A DNA stretch of 5,041 nt, taken from positions 1 to 5,041 of the forward strand of contig JALNVG010000186.1 in the NCBI GenBank assembly GCA_023227685.1, written 5' to 3'. Shown piece after piece: positions 1-5,035 of the stretch (positions are counted from its first letter, which is position 1; each line of letters starts with the position of its first letter). A program made the translations under genes and the position numbers. This DNA comes from Bacteroidaceae bacterium. Its GTDB lineage: Bacteria; Bacteroidota; Bacteroidia; Bacteroidales; Bacteroidaceae. A model generated the notes under the pieces. It had not been told where the DNA came from and did no database searches. It was given only the letters and a program-made list of their open reading frames with translations.

Positions 1-114
1 TGCTACAATCCTCTGACTCAGACAATGGAAGTAGCTCCGGGCAAATATGAACTGATGTACGGCACAAGTTCCGACATGAAAGATTTGAAAACATTGAAAG
101 TAAATTTGCAATAA
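1..114 (+). CDS. C-terminal end of a probable glycoside hydrolase family 3 beta-glucosidase (5' truncated by window edge)
   Basis: The first base opens a reading frame of 37 codons ending at TAA (112-114). The peptide contains VAPGKYELMYGTSSDMKDL, which resembles the fibronectin type III-like domain that closes many GH3 beta-glucosidases: a proline/glycine turn, an 'xYELxxGxSS' beta strand, then a final strand running to the C-terminus. In that family the domain is accessory, and the catalytic domains would lie upstream, outside the window. Bacteroidales GH3 enzymes are usually exported and cleave beta-linked glucosides from plant or host glycans, but no signal peptide or catalytic residue is visible here. 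The GH3 call rests on a short tail only; another enzyme with a C-terminal FnIII-like domain is possible. A candidate terminator follows 26 bases after the stop, so this is probably the last gene of its transcript. Confidence 0.65.
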   Translation, partial: CYNPLTQTMEVAPGKYELMYGTSSDMKDLKTLKVNLQ

Positions 115-140
115 ATAATACCATCAATTGTCATGAGGTG

Positions 141-171
141 TAGTGTACTAAATAAGTATCACTATTTTTAT
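141..171 (+). terminator. Candidate intrinsic terminator after the GH3-like gene
   Basis: Arms TAGTGTACT (141-149) and AGTATCACTA (155-164) pair over nine base pairs with one bulged T (159) and a five-base loop. Five T residues follow at 165-169. Position and polarity fit termination of the upstream plus-strand gene. The stem has only three G-C pairs, so it may be weak. Its right arm also resembles a degenerate copy of the AGTATATACT site found just downstream, so an operator-like role cannot be excluded. Confidence 0.5.
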
Positions 172-176
172 AAAAT

Positions 177-258
177 AAAGTATATACTTTTGACATCCGA
201 AAGTATATACTTTGAGGGTATGATAGTATATACTTTTAACTTCAATAGTATATACTAT
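177..258. promoter_or_regulatory. Four phased palindromic sites (core AGTATATACT), probable cooperative operator array
   Basis: Four 14-bp sites lie at 177-190, 200-213, 223-236 and 245-258. The first two are the perfect palindrome AAAGTATATACTTT, the third is ATAGTATATACTTT and the fourth is the perfect palindrome ATAGTATATACTAT. All share the ten-base palindrome AGTATATACT. Start-to-start distances are 23, 23 and 22 bp, a little over two helical turns, so successive sites face roughly the same side of the DNA. The 8-9 bp between them are unrelated in sequence, so the palindromes and not a longer unit are conserved. The last site abuts or overlaps the likely -33 region of the promoter at 258-288. 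This suggests binding of a homodimeric repressor or activator. The protein is not encoded in the window. A PadR-like or GntR/YtrA-like winged-helix regulator is only a guess from the palindrome style. Confidence 0.7.
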
Positions 259-288
259 TTTATCAGGAAATAAACATATTTATCTTTG
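258..288 (+). promoter_or_regulatory. Bacteroidales-type promoter downstream of the palindrome array
   Basis: TATCTTTG at 281-288 matches the Bacteroidetes -7 consensus TAnnTTTG fully. TTTT at 258-261 lies 19 bp upstream and matches three of four bases of the -33 TTTG element. Transcription would begin at roughly 293-297 and run rightward through the small ORF at 336 and the GNAT remnant at 429. The fourth palindrome touches the -33 region, as expected for a regulated promoter. Confidence 0.6.
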
Positions 289-335
289 CAACATAGATGG
301 ACTCAACGGTGTATTGTTTACTTTTTTTTATTTAT

Positions 336-425
336 ATGAATAACAAAATTGATTTTACATTCGAGAATCGGATTATTATATATAAACCAAACAAACTTCC
401 TTTCAAGAAAATAATACACAAATAG
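336..425 (+). CDS. Doubtful 29-codon small ORF between the promoter and the GNAT remnant
   Basis: ATG at 336 opens 29 codons ending at TAG (423-425), beginning MNNKIDFTFENR and ending in a lysine-rich tail (LPFKKIIHK). It starts about 40 bases after the predicted transcription start, and its stop is three bases before the ATG of the acetyltransferase remnant, so it sits where a short leader gene would. I do not recognise the peptide. There is no Shine-Dalgarno sequence, only the A/T-rich upstream sequence usual for this group. A frame this short in A/T-rich DNA easily arises by chance. It may equally be part of an untranslated leader, or debris from the lesion that broke the next gene. Confidence 0.2.
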   Translation: MNNKIDFTFENRIIIYKPNKLPFKKIIHK

Positions 426-428
426 AGT

Positions 429-606
429 ATGAACATAATAGTAACAGATGGAAAAGACGGCAGGTTTCATAAACTATGCGACCAGTTAGATGAATATTTG
501 GATACATGCCGGAATAATGTATCACAGCCTCGGTTATCATGATATTGAGAATTATGGACAATACAAGGATATGAAAGATTCCATTTGCATGGAAAAAAAC
601 TTATGA
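429..606 (+). pseudogene. GNAT-family N-acetyltransferase remnant with large internal deletion and frame change
   Basis: Frame 1 from ATG 429 reads MNIIVTDGKDGRFHKLCDQ and then LDEYLD, a typical start of a small GNAT acetyltransferase ('TDG.D.RF..LC..LD.YL'). It then continues as unrelated residues to TGA at 540-542. From about 508 the next frame (+1) reads AGIMYHSLGYHDIENYGQY followed by KDMKDSICMEKNL, ending at TGA 604-606. That matches the C-terminal end of the same family ('A..MY.SLGY..I.NYGQYKDM..S.CM.K.L'). The junction lies around 503-510. From the family's usual length of about 150-160 residues, roughly 95-100 central codons are missing, including the acetyl-CoA-binding beta4/alpha3 region, so no active enzyme is expected. 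Neither surviving part has an internal stop, which suggests a single fairly recent deletion. An assembly error is the main alternative. Confidence 0.8.
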
Positions 607-615
607 ACAACTAAG
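593..615 (-). terminator. Weak candidate terminator downstream of the antiporter gene
   Basis: Read on the minus strand, CTTA (615-612) can pair with TAAG (603-600) around an eight-base loop, directly followed by seven T residues (599-593). Polarity and position, 28 bases past the antiporter stop, fit. The four-pair stem is too weak for more than a tentative call. It lies inside the tail of the convergent GNAT remnant. Confidence 0.2.
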
Positions 616-642
616 AGAAATATACTTGGGATGTAAAATTTC

Positions 643-2118
643 CTAGACAGGATAAATTTCATTAAGCGAATCTTGGTCGTCAGTGATGACTAAGAGGTAA
701 TCATCCTTTTTTAAATGAGTTTTACCTTTCGGTATAAGGTATTTATCATTACGTTTTACCATAGTAATTAAAGCATTATTGGGCAAGTTCAAATCCATAA
801 TACGTGAACCACTAGATAAATATTCTTCTTTAATCCTTATTTCACGCATAGAAGTTTTTATTTCTTCAGAAAACTCAACATCAAATTCTTTCATCTTGAT
901 TTTTGCTGATGATAATAAATTCAATTTAAGTATTCCCGATGCTTTAGCGACTGTAGTCCCTTGCACGACAAGTGACACTATTGTAATAAAGAAAACGATA
1001 TTAAACATGTCCCTGGAATGAGGCACACCAGCCAACAATGGGTATATAGCAAATATAATAGGAACCGCTCCCCGTAATCCAACCCATGAAAGATATGTTT
1101 TTCCTCTGAGACTCATATTTCTGAATGGAATGAGAGTTGCAAATACGGCTATAGGTCTCGAAACAAAGGTCATGAATATCCCTATAAGTAATCCGATTCC
1201 TGCAATGGGCAGTAACTCTTTAGGATTAACCAACAATCCTAACATTAGAAATAAAATTATTTGAGAAAGCCATGTGAGTCCGTCAAAGAATTTTAATGTA
1301 CTCCGCTTGTGCACAAATTTCTGATTTCCTAACAATAAGGCACAAAGATATACCGCCAAATAACCATTTCCTCCAACAAAAGAGGAAATTCCAAACACAA
1401 AAAGCATTATAGTAATTAATAATACCGGATAAAGTGCATCATTATCCAAGTTGATTCTATTAATTAGCTTAGGAGAATATTTTCCTACTGTATATCCTAC
1501 TAAAACACCAAAAGAGAGCTGCTTAATGAATGTCAAAACGACTTCCCAACCGTCTATAACCGGAGAAAGAGCCACTTGTATAAAAACAATAGTCATCATA
1601 TATGCCATCGGATCATTACTCCCGCTTTCTAATTCCAGAATAGGACGCAGATTTTCTTTGAGTGACATATTACGAGAACGAAGTATTCCGAAGACTGAAG
1701 CCGAATCTGTAGACGACATGACGCTCGCCAGTAATAAAGATTCTACTAAAGTAAAACCCACTGTCTTGAATAGACTGTTAGTTATCCAATATATAAACCC
1801 TGCAGTTATCAACGCTGTAAGTAGAACTCCCATAATAGCTAATGTTACGCCTTGCCGCCAAACGGGCCTCACTTCACCCATTCGAGTATCCATTCCTCCG
1901 GAGAAAAGGATGACACAAAGAGCAACTGTGCCTACATTTTTAGCTGTATCCAGAGCATTAAATTGTAACCCTAACCCATCACTTCCTGCCAACATGCCGA
2001 TAAAAAGGAATATCAGAAGCGCGGGGACGCCATACTTATAACCGGTTTTACCTAAAAGCAAGCTAAATAAGAATAATATTGAAAAAATAAGCAAATAGAA
2101 TTCTATACTATAATTCAT
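643..2118 (-). CDS. nhaP2: CPA1-family potassium/proton antiporter with C-terminal TrkA-C (RCK_C) domain
   Basis: The 491-residue inner-membrane protein exchanges K+ (or Na+) for H+ and would serve in pH and cation homeostasis. Residues 1-395 are an Na+/H+ exchanger domain with about 12-13 hydrophobic segments. They carry the CPA1 hallmarks: KTGYKYGVPALL (24-35), GMLAGSDGLG (41-50), SSTDSASVF (135-143, D138), ESGSNDP (164-170, with the N168-D169 pair expected to bind the ion and proton) and WVGLRGAVPI (345-354, R349). A cytoplasmic TrkA-C/RCK_C domain follows at about 410-490, probably a ligand-sensing regulator. E. coli NhaP2/CvrA is longer (578 residues) because of an extra CorC/HlyC-type tail, which is absent here; the symbol marks family, not strict orthology. 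The ATG at 2118 gives the family's normal N-terminus, and a TAA lies in frame 12 bases upstream. The gene stands alone, convergent with the GNAT remnant and divergent from the ureohydrolase gene. Ion preference cannot be read from sequence. Confidence 0.92.
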   Translation of the reverse strand: MNYSIEFYLLIFSILFLFSLLLGKTGYKYGVPALLIFLFIGMLAGSDGLGLQFNALDTAKNVGTVALCVILFSGGMDTRMGEVRPVWRQGVTLAIMGVLLTALITAGFIYWITNSLFKTVGFTLVESLLLASVMSSTDSASVFGILRSRNMSLKENLRPILELESGSNDPMAYMMTIVFIQVALSPVIDGWEVVLTFIKQLSFGVLVGYTVGKYSPKLINRINLDNDALYPVLLITIMLFVFGISSFVGGNGYLAVYLCALLLGNQKFVHKRSTLKFFDGLTWLSQIILFLMLGLLVNPKELLPIAGIGLLIGIFMTFVSRPIAVFATLIPFRNMSLRGKTYLSWVGLRGAVPIIFAIYPLLAGVPHSRDMFNIVFFITIVSLVVQGTTVAKASGILKLNLLSSAKIKMKEFDVEFSEEIKTSMREIRIKEEYLSSGSRIMDLNLPNNALITMVKRNDKYLIPKGKTHLKKDDYLLVITDDQDSLNEIYPV

Positions 2119-2452
2119 GTTAATGATTTAAATACAACATATTAGAGTAACATCAAAAAAAGAATATTTGTTCATTAACCTCCTGCTAAAAAACACCTAA
2201 TAAATGATATAAGATATTGATATTTAAAACTTTGATAAGTTAAGAACACAAACAAATTCAAAATAAGATCACAGGCATTGCAGACAAAAAAAGGAATAGC
2301 CCTAAAACATAGTTTCAACTTGATGGCGGCTTTGTCATGCAATTTTGTACATAAAAAAAAGTAATCACTGTATGATTCTATCAACACAATTTATATATCT
2401 TTATTGTCAAGAACTATCAATTAACCTGATTATGGAACGACAAATTATCATC
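2119..2452. other. 334-bp A/T-rich divergent intergenic region between the antiporter and ureohydrolase genes
   Basis: This region must hold the promoters of two divergent genes. For the rightward gene there is a near-consensus -7 box at 2396-2403. For the leftward antiporter gene I found no clean TAnnTTTG box. On the minus strand an AGGAGG (2184-2179) stands three bases before an ATG (2175-2173) that opens a 15-codon frame in phase with the antiporter but closed by TAA before its start. A 70-codon minus-strand frame with a GTG start (2387-2175) ends in a TAATG overlap with that ATG. Its product is hydrophobic and cysteine-containing, and I do not recognise it. I see no strong hairpin, repeat or RNA gene here. 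Confidence 0.5.
2396..2403 (+). promoter_or_regulatory. Possible -7 box for the ureohydrolase gene
   Basis: TATCTTTA matches TAnnTTTG at all but the last base and lies 49 bases before the preferred start codon. No good TTTG element is found 19-20 bp upstream (the sequence there is TGAT), so the call is weak. If correct, transcription starts near 2408-2412, which rules out the upstream in-frame TTG at 2345 as the translation start. Confidence 0.35.
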
Positions 2453-3193
2453 ATGAACTTTACACATGTATACGAGCAGGAACAGTTCTTGCGCAATAAA
2501 AGATTTCAATGGATCGATTGCAGTAAGATCAATGGAACAAACTGTTATTGTGATAAAACAGCCATGCGGACTCTCAAGCGACTGATTGCACCATACTCGC
2601 CCGAAGGCATTCACTTTATTGATTCGGGCGATTATCATTATGTCAGCAAATTATGGACAGATAAGATTAATGAGCCTTTTTCACTTATCGTATTTGATCA
2701 TCATCCGGATATGCAGCCTACACTGTTCGACAATCTGATGTCATGCGGTTGTTGGGTAAAGGAAGCTCTCGATACAAATCCAAATATTCGGAAAGTATGT
2801 ATAATCGGAGCTTCGGATACTCTTTTGCAACGGATAAAGGGACAATTTCCCGGCCAACTAATTTTCTACAGTGAACAGGAGTTGTCACACGAAAAAGGCT
2901 GGAAACGGTTTGCAACAAATCATTTAAACGAGCCCGTATACATTTCGGTTGACAAAGACGTACTCAACAAAGAGTCTGCACTAACCAATTGGGATCAAGG
3001 CTCGTTATCTCTTAATGAGCTGGAAGAATTACTCGCACTTATTTTGTGCAAACAAGATGTCATAGGCATTGATATCTGCGGAGAAGACGTAACTCCGCTC
3101 AATTGGTTTGAAGCTGAAGAAGCCGAAAAGAAAAACAGCTATGCGAATAAAGCTTTGCTAGAATGTGTTTTCAAAAGTTGTACCGCATTATAA
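2453..3193 (+). CDS. Ureohydrolase (arginase/agmatinase) family protein, substrate unknown
   Basis: The product has 246 residues counted from ATG 2453 (MNFTHVYEQEQF). The frame stays open upstream to ATG 2432 and TTG 2345, but the N-terminus as I know it in Bacteroidales relatives and the likely promoter at 2396 favour 2453; 2432 is possible. The binuclear manganese ligands of the arginase fold are all visible: H62 in SGDYHY (replacing GGDHS), D82/H84/D86 in DHHPD (replacing DAHxD), and D167/D169 in SVDKD (replacing SFDxD). The protein is shorter than classical arginases (about 300 residues). The substrate-side motifs differ: MSCGCWV (96-102) stands where arginases have SGNxHG, and GIDICGED (205-212) where they have LDxxEVNP. 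The N-terminal part has C23, C31 and C33 (GTNCYC). The fold predicts hydrolysis of a guanidino or related C-N bond in the cytoplasm, but arginine, agmatine or formiminoglutamate cannot be chosen. The gene is probably transcribed alone; pdxB downstream has its own promoter. Confidence 0.82.
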   Translation: MNFTHVYEQEQFLRNKRFQWIDCSKINGTNCYCDKTAMRTLKRLIAPYSPEGIHFIDSGDYHYVSKLWTDKINEPFSLIVFDHHPDMQPTLFDNLMSCGCWVKEALDTNPNIRKVCIIGASDTLLQRIKGQFPGQLIFYSEQELSHEKGWKRFATNHLNEPVYISVDKDVLNKESALTNWDQGSLSLNELEELLALILCKQDVIGIDICGEDVTPLNWFEAEEAEKKNSYANKALLECVFKSCTAL

Positions 3194-3212
3194 AAATGAG
3201 CAAGTTCATTTT
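3193..3212 (+). terminator. A/T-rich hairpin at the ureohydrolase stop codon, weak terminator candidate
   Basis: AAAATGA (3193-3199) and TCATTTT (3206-3212) form a perfect seven-base inverted repeat around a six-base loop, starting on the last base of the TAA stop. Only one pair is G-C, and no separate T run follows beyond the T-rich right arm. The right arm overlaps the -33 TTTG of the next promoter (3210-3213). Termination here is therefore uncertain, and some read-through into pdxB is plausible. Confidence 0.3.
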
Positions 3213-3240
3213 GTTCTACTACAGACTTACTGTATCTTTG
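3210..3240 (+). promoter_or_regulatory. Consensus Bacteroidales promoter of pdxB
   Basis: TTTG (3210-3213), a 19-bp spacer and TATCTTTG (3233-3240) match both the -33 and -7 elements of the Bacteroidetes housekeeping sigma factor without a mismatch. Transcription should start near 3246-3250, giving a leader of about 90 bases before the pdxB ATG at 3341. This is the best promoter in the window and shows that pdxB does not depend on read-through from the ureohydrolase gene. Confidence 0.8.
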
Positions 3241-3295
3241 CTTCAAAAAGCAAAGAGGAGATATTCTTCTATATAACGCCCAAATTAGCTTGGCG
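3235..3295 (+). promoter_or_regulatory. Dyad at the pdxB transcription start and two small hairpins in its leader
   Basis: TCTTTGC (3235-3241) and GCAAAGA (3250-3256) form a perfect 7-bp dyad with an 8-bp spacer, overlapping the -7 box and the expected start site. Downstream, AGGAGA (3256-3261) can pair with TCTTCT (3265-3270), including one G-U pair. CGCCCAA (3277-3283) can pair with TTGGCG (3290-3295) with one bulged C. The dyad could be an operator; the leader hairpins could affect mRNA stability or translation. No known riboswitch class is recognised, and short stems like these can occur by chance. Confidence 0.3.
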
Positions 3296-3340
3296 ATTAT
3301 ACATTCGAGGGACATCTTAAAAAAAAACGAATAGAGCAAA

Positions 3341-4462
3341 ATGAAAATAGTAGCCGATAATACTGTCCCTTATCTGAAGGGAATTCTTGAACCGATAGCT
3401 GATGTAGTCTATCTTCCTGCCGAAGAATTCACACCAGATGCGTTGCACGATGCTGATGCACTGATTGTGCGCAGTATAGATAAATGTACTCGAAATCTGC
3501 TTTCAGGAAGTAAAATCAAGCTCATCACAACAGCAACAATAGGATTTGATCATATTGATACCCAATTCTGTGCAGAAGCAGGCATCACGTGGAAGAATGC
3601 CCCTGGTTGTAATGCTGTTTCTGTCAGTCAATACATTTTGGGAGCACTCGCTGATTTGTCACTCAAAACAAATAAACCATTAGCAGGTAAGACTATTGGT
3701 ATTGTCGGAGTAGGTCACGTTGGAAAAAAAGTGGAGAAAGTTTGTTCTGCTATAGGTATGAATGTTCTCCGCAATGACCCGCCGCGAGAAGAAATTGAAG
3801 GTAAGTCTAATTTCGTAAGCTTAAATACCATTGCAGAAAAATCGGATATTATTACCTTTCACACGCCGCTGATAAAGGAGGGGAAATTTGCAACCCGACA
3901 CCTCGCCGATACCATTTTTTTCAAAAAACTGAAACGTCAGCCTTGGTATATTAATGCCTCACGTGGAGCCGTACACGATACCGAGGCTTTACTAAAGGCC
4001 TATCAAAATGGTCAAATTAGTGAAATGGTCATCGACTGTTGGGAAAACGAGCCGGATATCAGCCGTGAGCTACTCAAGTCAGCCTCGATTGCCACTCCTC
4101 ATATCGCCGGATTTTCAGCCGATGGAAAAGCAAATGGAACAAGGATCTGTCTCGAAAATATCGCCACCTTTTTCCATCTTTCTATAGATAAAATAGTAGA
4201 TGTGATTCCCCCCGTTCCTCTAGAGCCCATTATCGATATGAACATGTTTGCTTCAAACCGTATAGAGCAAGCTTTATTAAAACCCTTTAATCCGCTTGTT
4301 CCAGACAAAGCTTTACGCGCAGAACCAGAAAAATTCGAATGGTTTAGGGCAAACTTTCACCATCATCGCGAATTTCACGCCTACACCATTGCAAATGCCA
4401 CTCTACGTGAAGCAGCATTACTGCAACAGTTAGGATTTATAATCAAAAGTCTTAATCAGTAA
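3341..4462 (+). CDS. pdxB: Erythronate-4-phosphate dehydrogenase (vitamin B6 biosynthesis)
   Basis: The 373-residue cytoplasmic enzyme oxidises 4-phospho-D-erythronate to 2-oxo-3-hydroxy-4-phosphobutanoate, the second step of the DXP-dependent pyridoxal phosphate route; SerC and PdxA act later. It belongs to the D-2-hydroxyacid dehydrogenase superfamily. The N-terminal substrate-binding half contains TTATIGFDHID (63-73) and NAPGCNA (86-92). The NAD-binding fold begins near residue 118 with GIVGVGHVG (120-128) and has D146 as a likely cofactor contact. The catalytic residues fall where E. coli PdxB has them: R208 in NASRGAV, E237 in ENEP and H254 in TPHIAGFS. A PdxB-type C-terminal dimerisation domain covers about 285-373. 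Length is normal (E. coli: about 378). ATG 3341 gives the expected MKIVADNTVPY start. No Shine-Dalgarno sequence is present, only an A-rich leader. The gene has its own consensus promoter, and its last 11 bases overlap the end of convergent purN. Confidence 0.96.
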   Translation: MKIVADNTVPYLKGILEPIADVVYLPAEEFTPDALHDADALIVRSIDKCTRNLLSGSKIKLITTATIGFDHIDTQFCAEAGITWKNAPGCNAVSVSQYILGALADLSLKTNKPLAGKTIGIVGVGHVGKKVEKVCSAIGMNVLRNDPPREEIEGKSNFVSLNTIAEKSDIITFHTPLIKEGKFATRHLADTIFFKKLKRQPWYINASRGAVHDTEALLKAYQNGQISEMVIDCWENEPDISRELLKSASIATPHIAGFSADGKANGTRICLENIATFFHLSIDKIVDVIPPVPLEPIIDMNMFASNRIEQALLKPFNPLVPDKALRAEPEKFEWFRANFHHHREFHAYTIANATLREAALLQQLGFIIKSLNQ

Positions 4463-5021
4463 GCAATTCTTTGATCACATGAGGATAATGAGCATATTCC
4501 AAGGCATGTACTTTCGCCGCTACATCTTCAGGAGTATCAGTAGGTAAAACCGGACACGTTGCCTGAAAAATAATTTTCCCATGGTCATACTGACTATCTA
4601 TGTAATGTATAGTGATACCTGATTCCTTTTCACCAGCAGCAACCACTGCTTCATGCACATGCATTCCATACATTCCCTTTCCACCATGCTTAGGCAATAA
4701 CGCAGGATGGATATTAACAATCTTCTCAGGATAATATTTCAATAACGAATCAGAAATTTTATTCATAAATCCGGCAAGAACAATCAAATCGATATGATAT
4801 TCCTCCAGTTTTGCCAAAATTGGCGATCCCTCGACAAATTCATCACGAGTAAAAACAAAAGAGGGTATTCCTAATTTGTTTACACGAGCATGAACGCCGA
4901 CATTTTTATTATTTGACAAAACGACGGCCACCTTGATTTTGTCATTCTCTGAAAAATATTTAGTAATATTTTCAGCATTTGTACCTGAGCCCGAAGCAAA
5001 AATTGCAATATTCTTCATCAT
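4452..5021 (-). CDS. purN: Phosphoribosylglycinamide formyltransferase (GAR transformylase)
   Basis: The 189-residue cytoplasmic enzyme transfers the formyl group of 10-formyltetrahydrofolate to glycinamide ribonucleotide, the third step of de novo purine synthesis. The phosphate-binding loop is FASGSGTNAENI (8-19). The folate/catalytic region is AGFMNKIS (83-90), followed by NIHPALLP (103-110) with catalytic N103 and H105. The third catalytic residue is D146 in QYDHG (144-148), equivalent to D144 in E. coli. KHGGKGMYGMHVH (111-123) is the usual loop. Length is close to family size (about 190-215). Two ATGs open the frame, at 5021 and 5018. On the minus strand AGG (5028-5026) is 4 bases from the first and 7 from the second, so the second (MKNIAIF) may be the true start. 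The gene is convergent with pdxB, and its stop lies inside the last codons of pdxB. Confidence 0.95.
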   Translation of the reverse strand: MMKNIAIFASGSGTNAENITKYFSENDKIKVAVVLSNNKNVGVHARVNKLGIPSFVFTRDEFVEGSPILAKLEEYHIDLIVLAGFMNKISDSLLKYYPEKIVNIHPALLPKHGGKGMYGMHVHEAVVAAGEKESGITIHYIDSQYDHGKIIFQATCPVLPTDTPEDVAAKVHALEYAHYPHVIKELLTD

Positions 5022-5027
5022 TTTTCC

Positions 5028-5035
5028 TATTTTTG
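5028..5035 (+). promoter_or_regulatory. Possible outward -7 box divergent from purN
   Basis: TATTTTTG matches TAnnTTTG on the plus strand and points out of the window. The -33 match is poor: the nearest TTG (5003-5005) is 22 bp upstream. In Bacteroidales genomes, as I recall them, purN is commonly divergent from acpP-fabF, so this could serve acpP, but that gene is not in the window. Confidence 0.35.

Noticed and set aside
177..258. CRISPR-like repeat array
   Set aside because: The repeats are 14 bp with 8-9 bp spacers, far below CRISPR sizes, and no cas gene is present.
580..593. Hairpin TTCCAT/ATGGAA next to an A run, as a terminator
   Set aside because: On the plus strand it is followed by A residues. 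On the minus strand the T run comes before the hairpin. Neither polarity fits an intrinsic terminator, and the bases encode the GNAT tail.
1451..2041. 196-codon plus-strand open frame
   Set aside because: It lies wholly antisense to the well-supported antiporter gene, and its translation shows no family motif.
2345..2452. N-terminal extension of the ureohydrolase from TTG 2345
   Set aside because: The added residues show no similarity to the family, the TTG lies upstream of the likely promoter at 2396, and ATG 2453 gives the expected N-terminus.
4099..4308. 69-codon minus-strand open frame
   Set aside because: It is antisense inside pdxB, and its composition mirrors the pdxB codons.
4417..4431. 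Inverted repeat GCAG/CTGC near the pdxB end as purN terminator
   Set aside because: The stem has four pairs, no T run follows on the minus strand, and it falls in conserved pdxB coding sequence.
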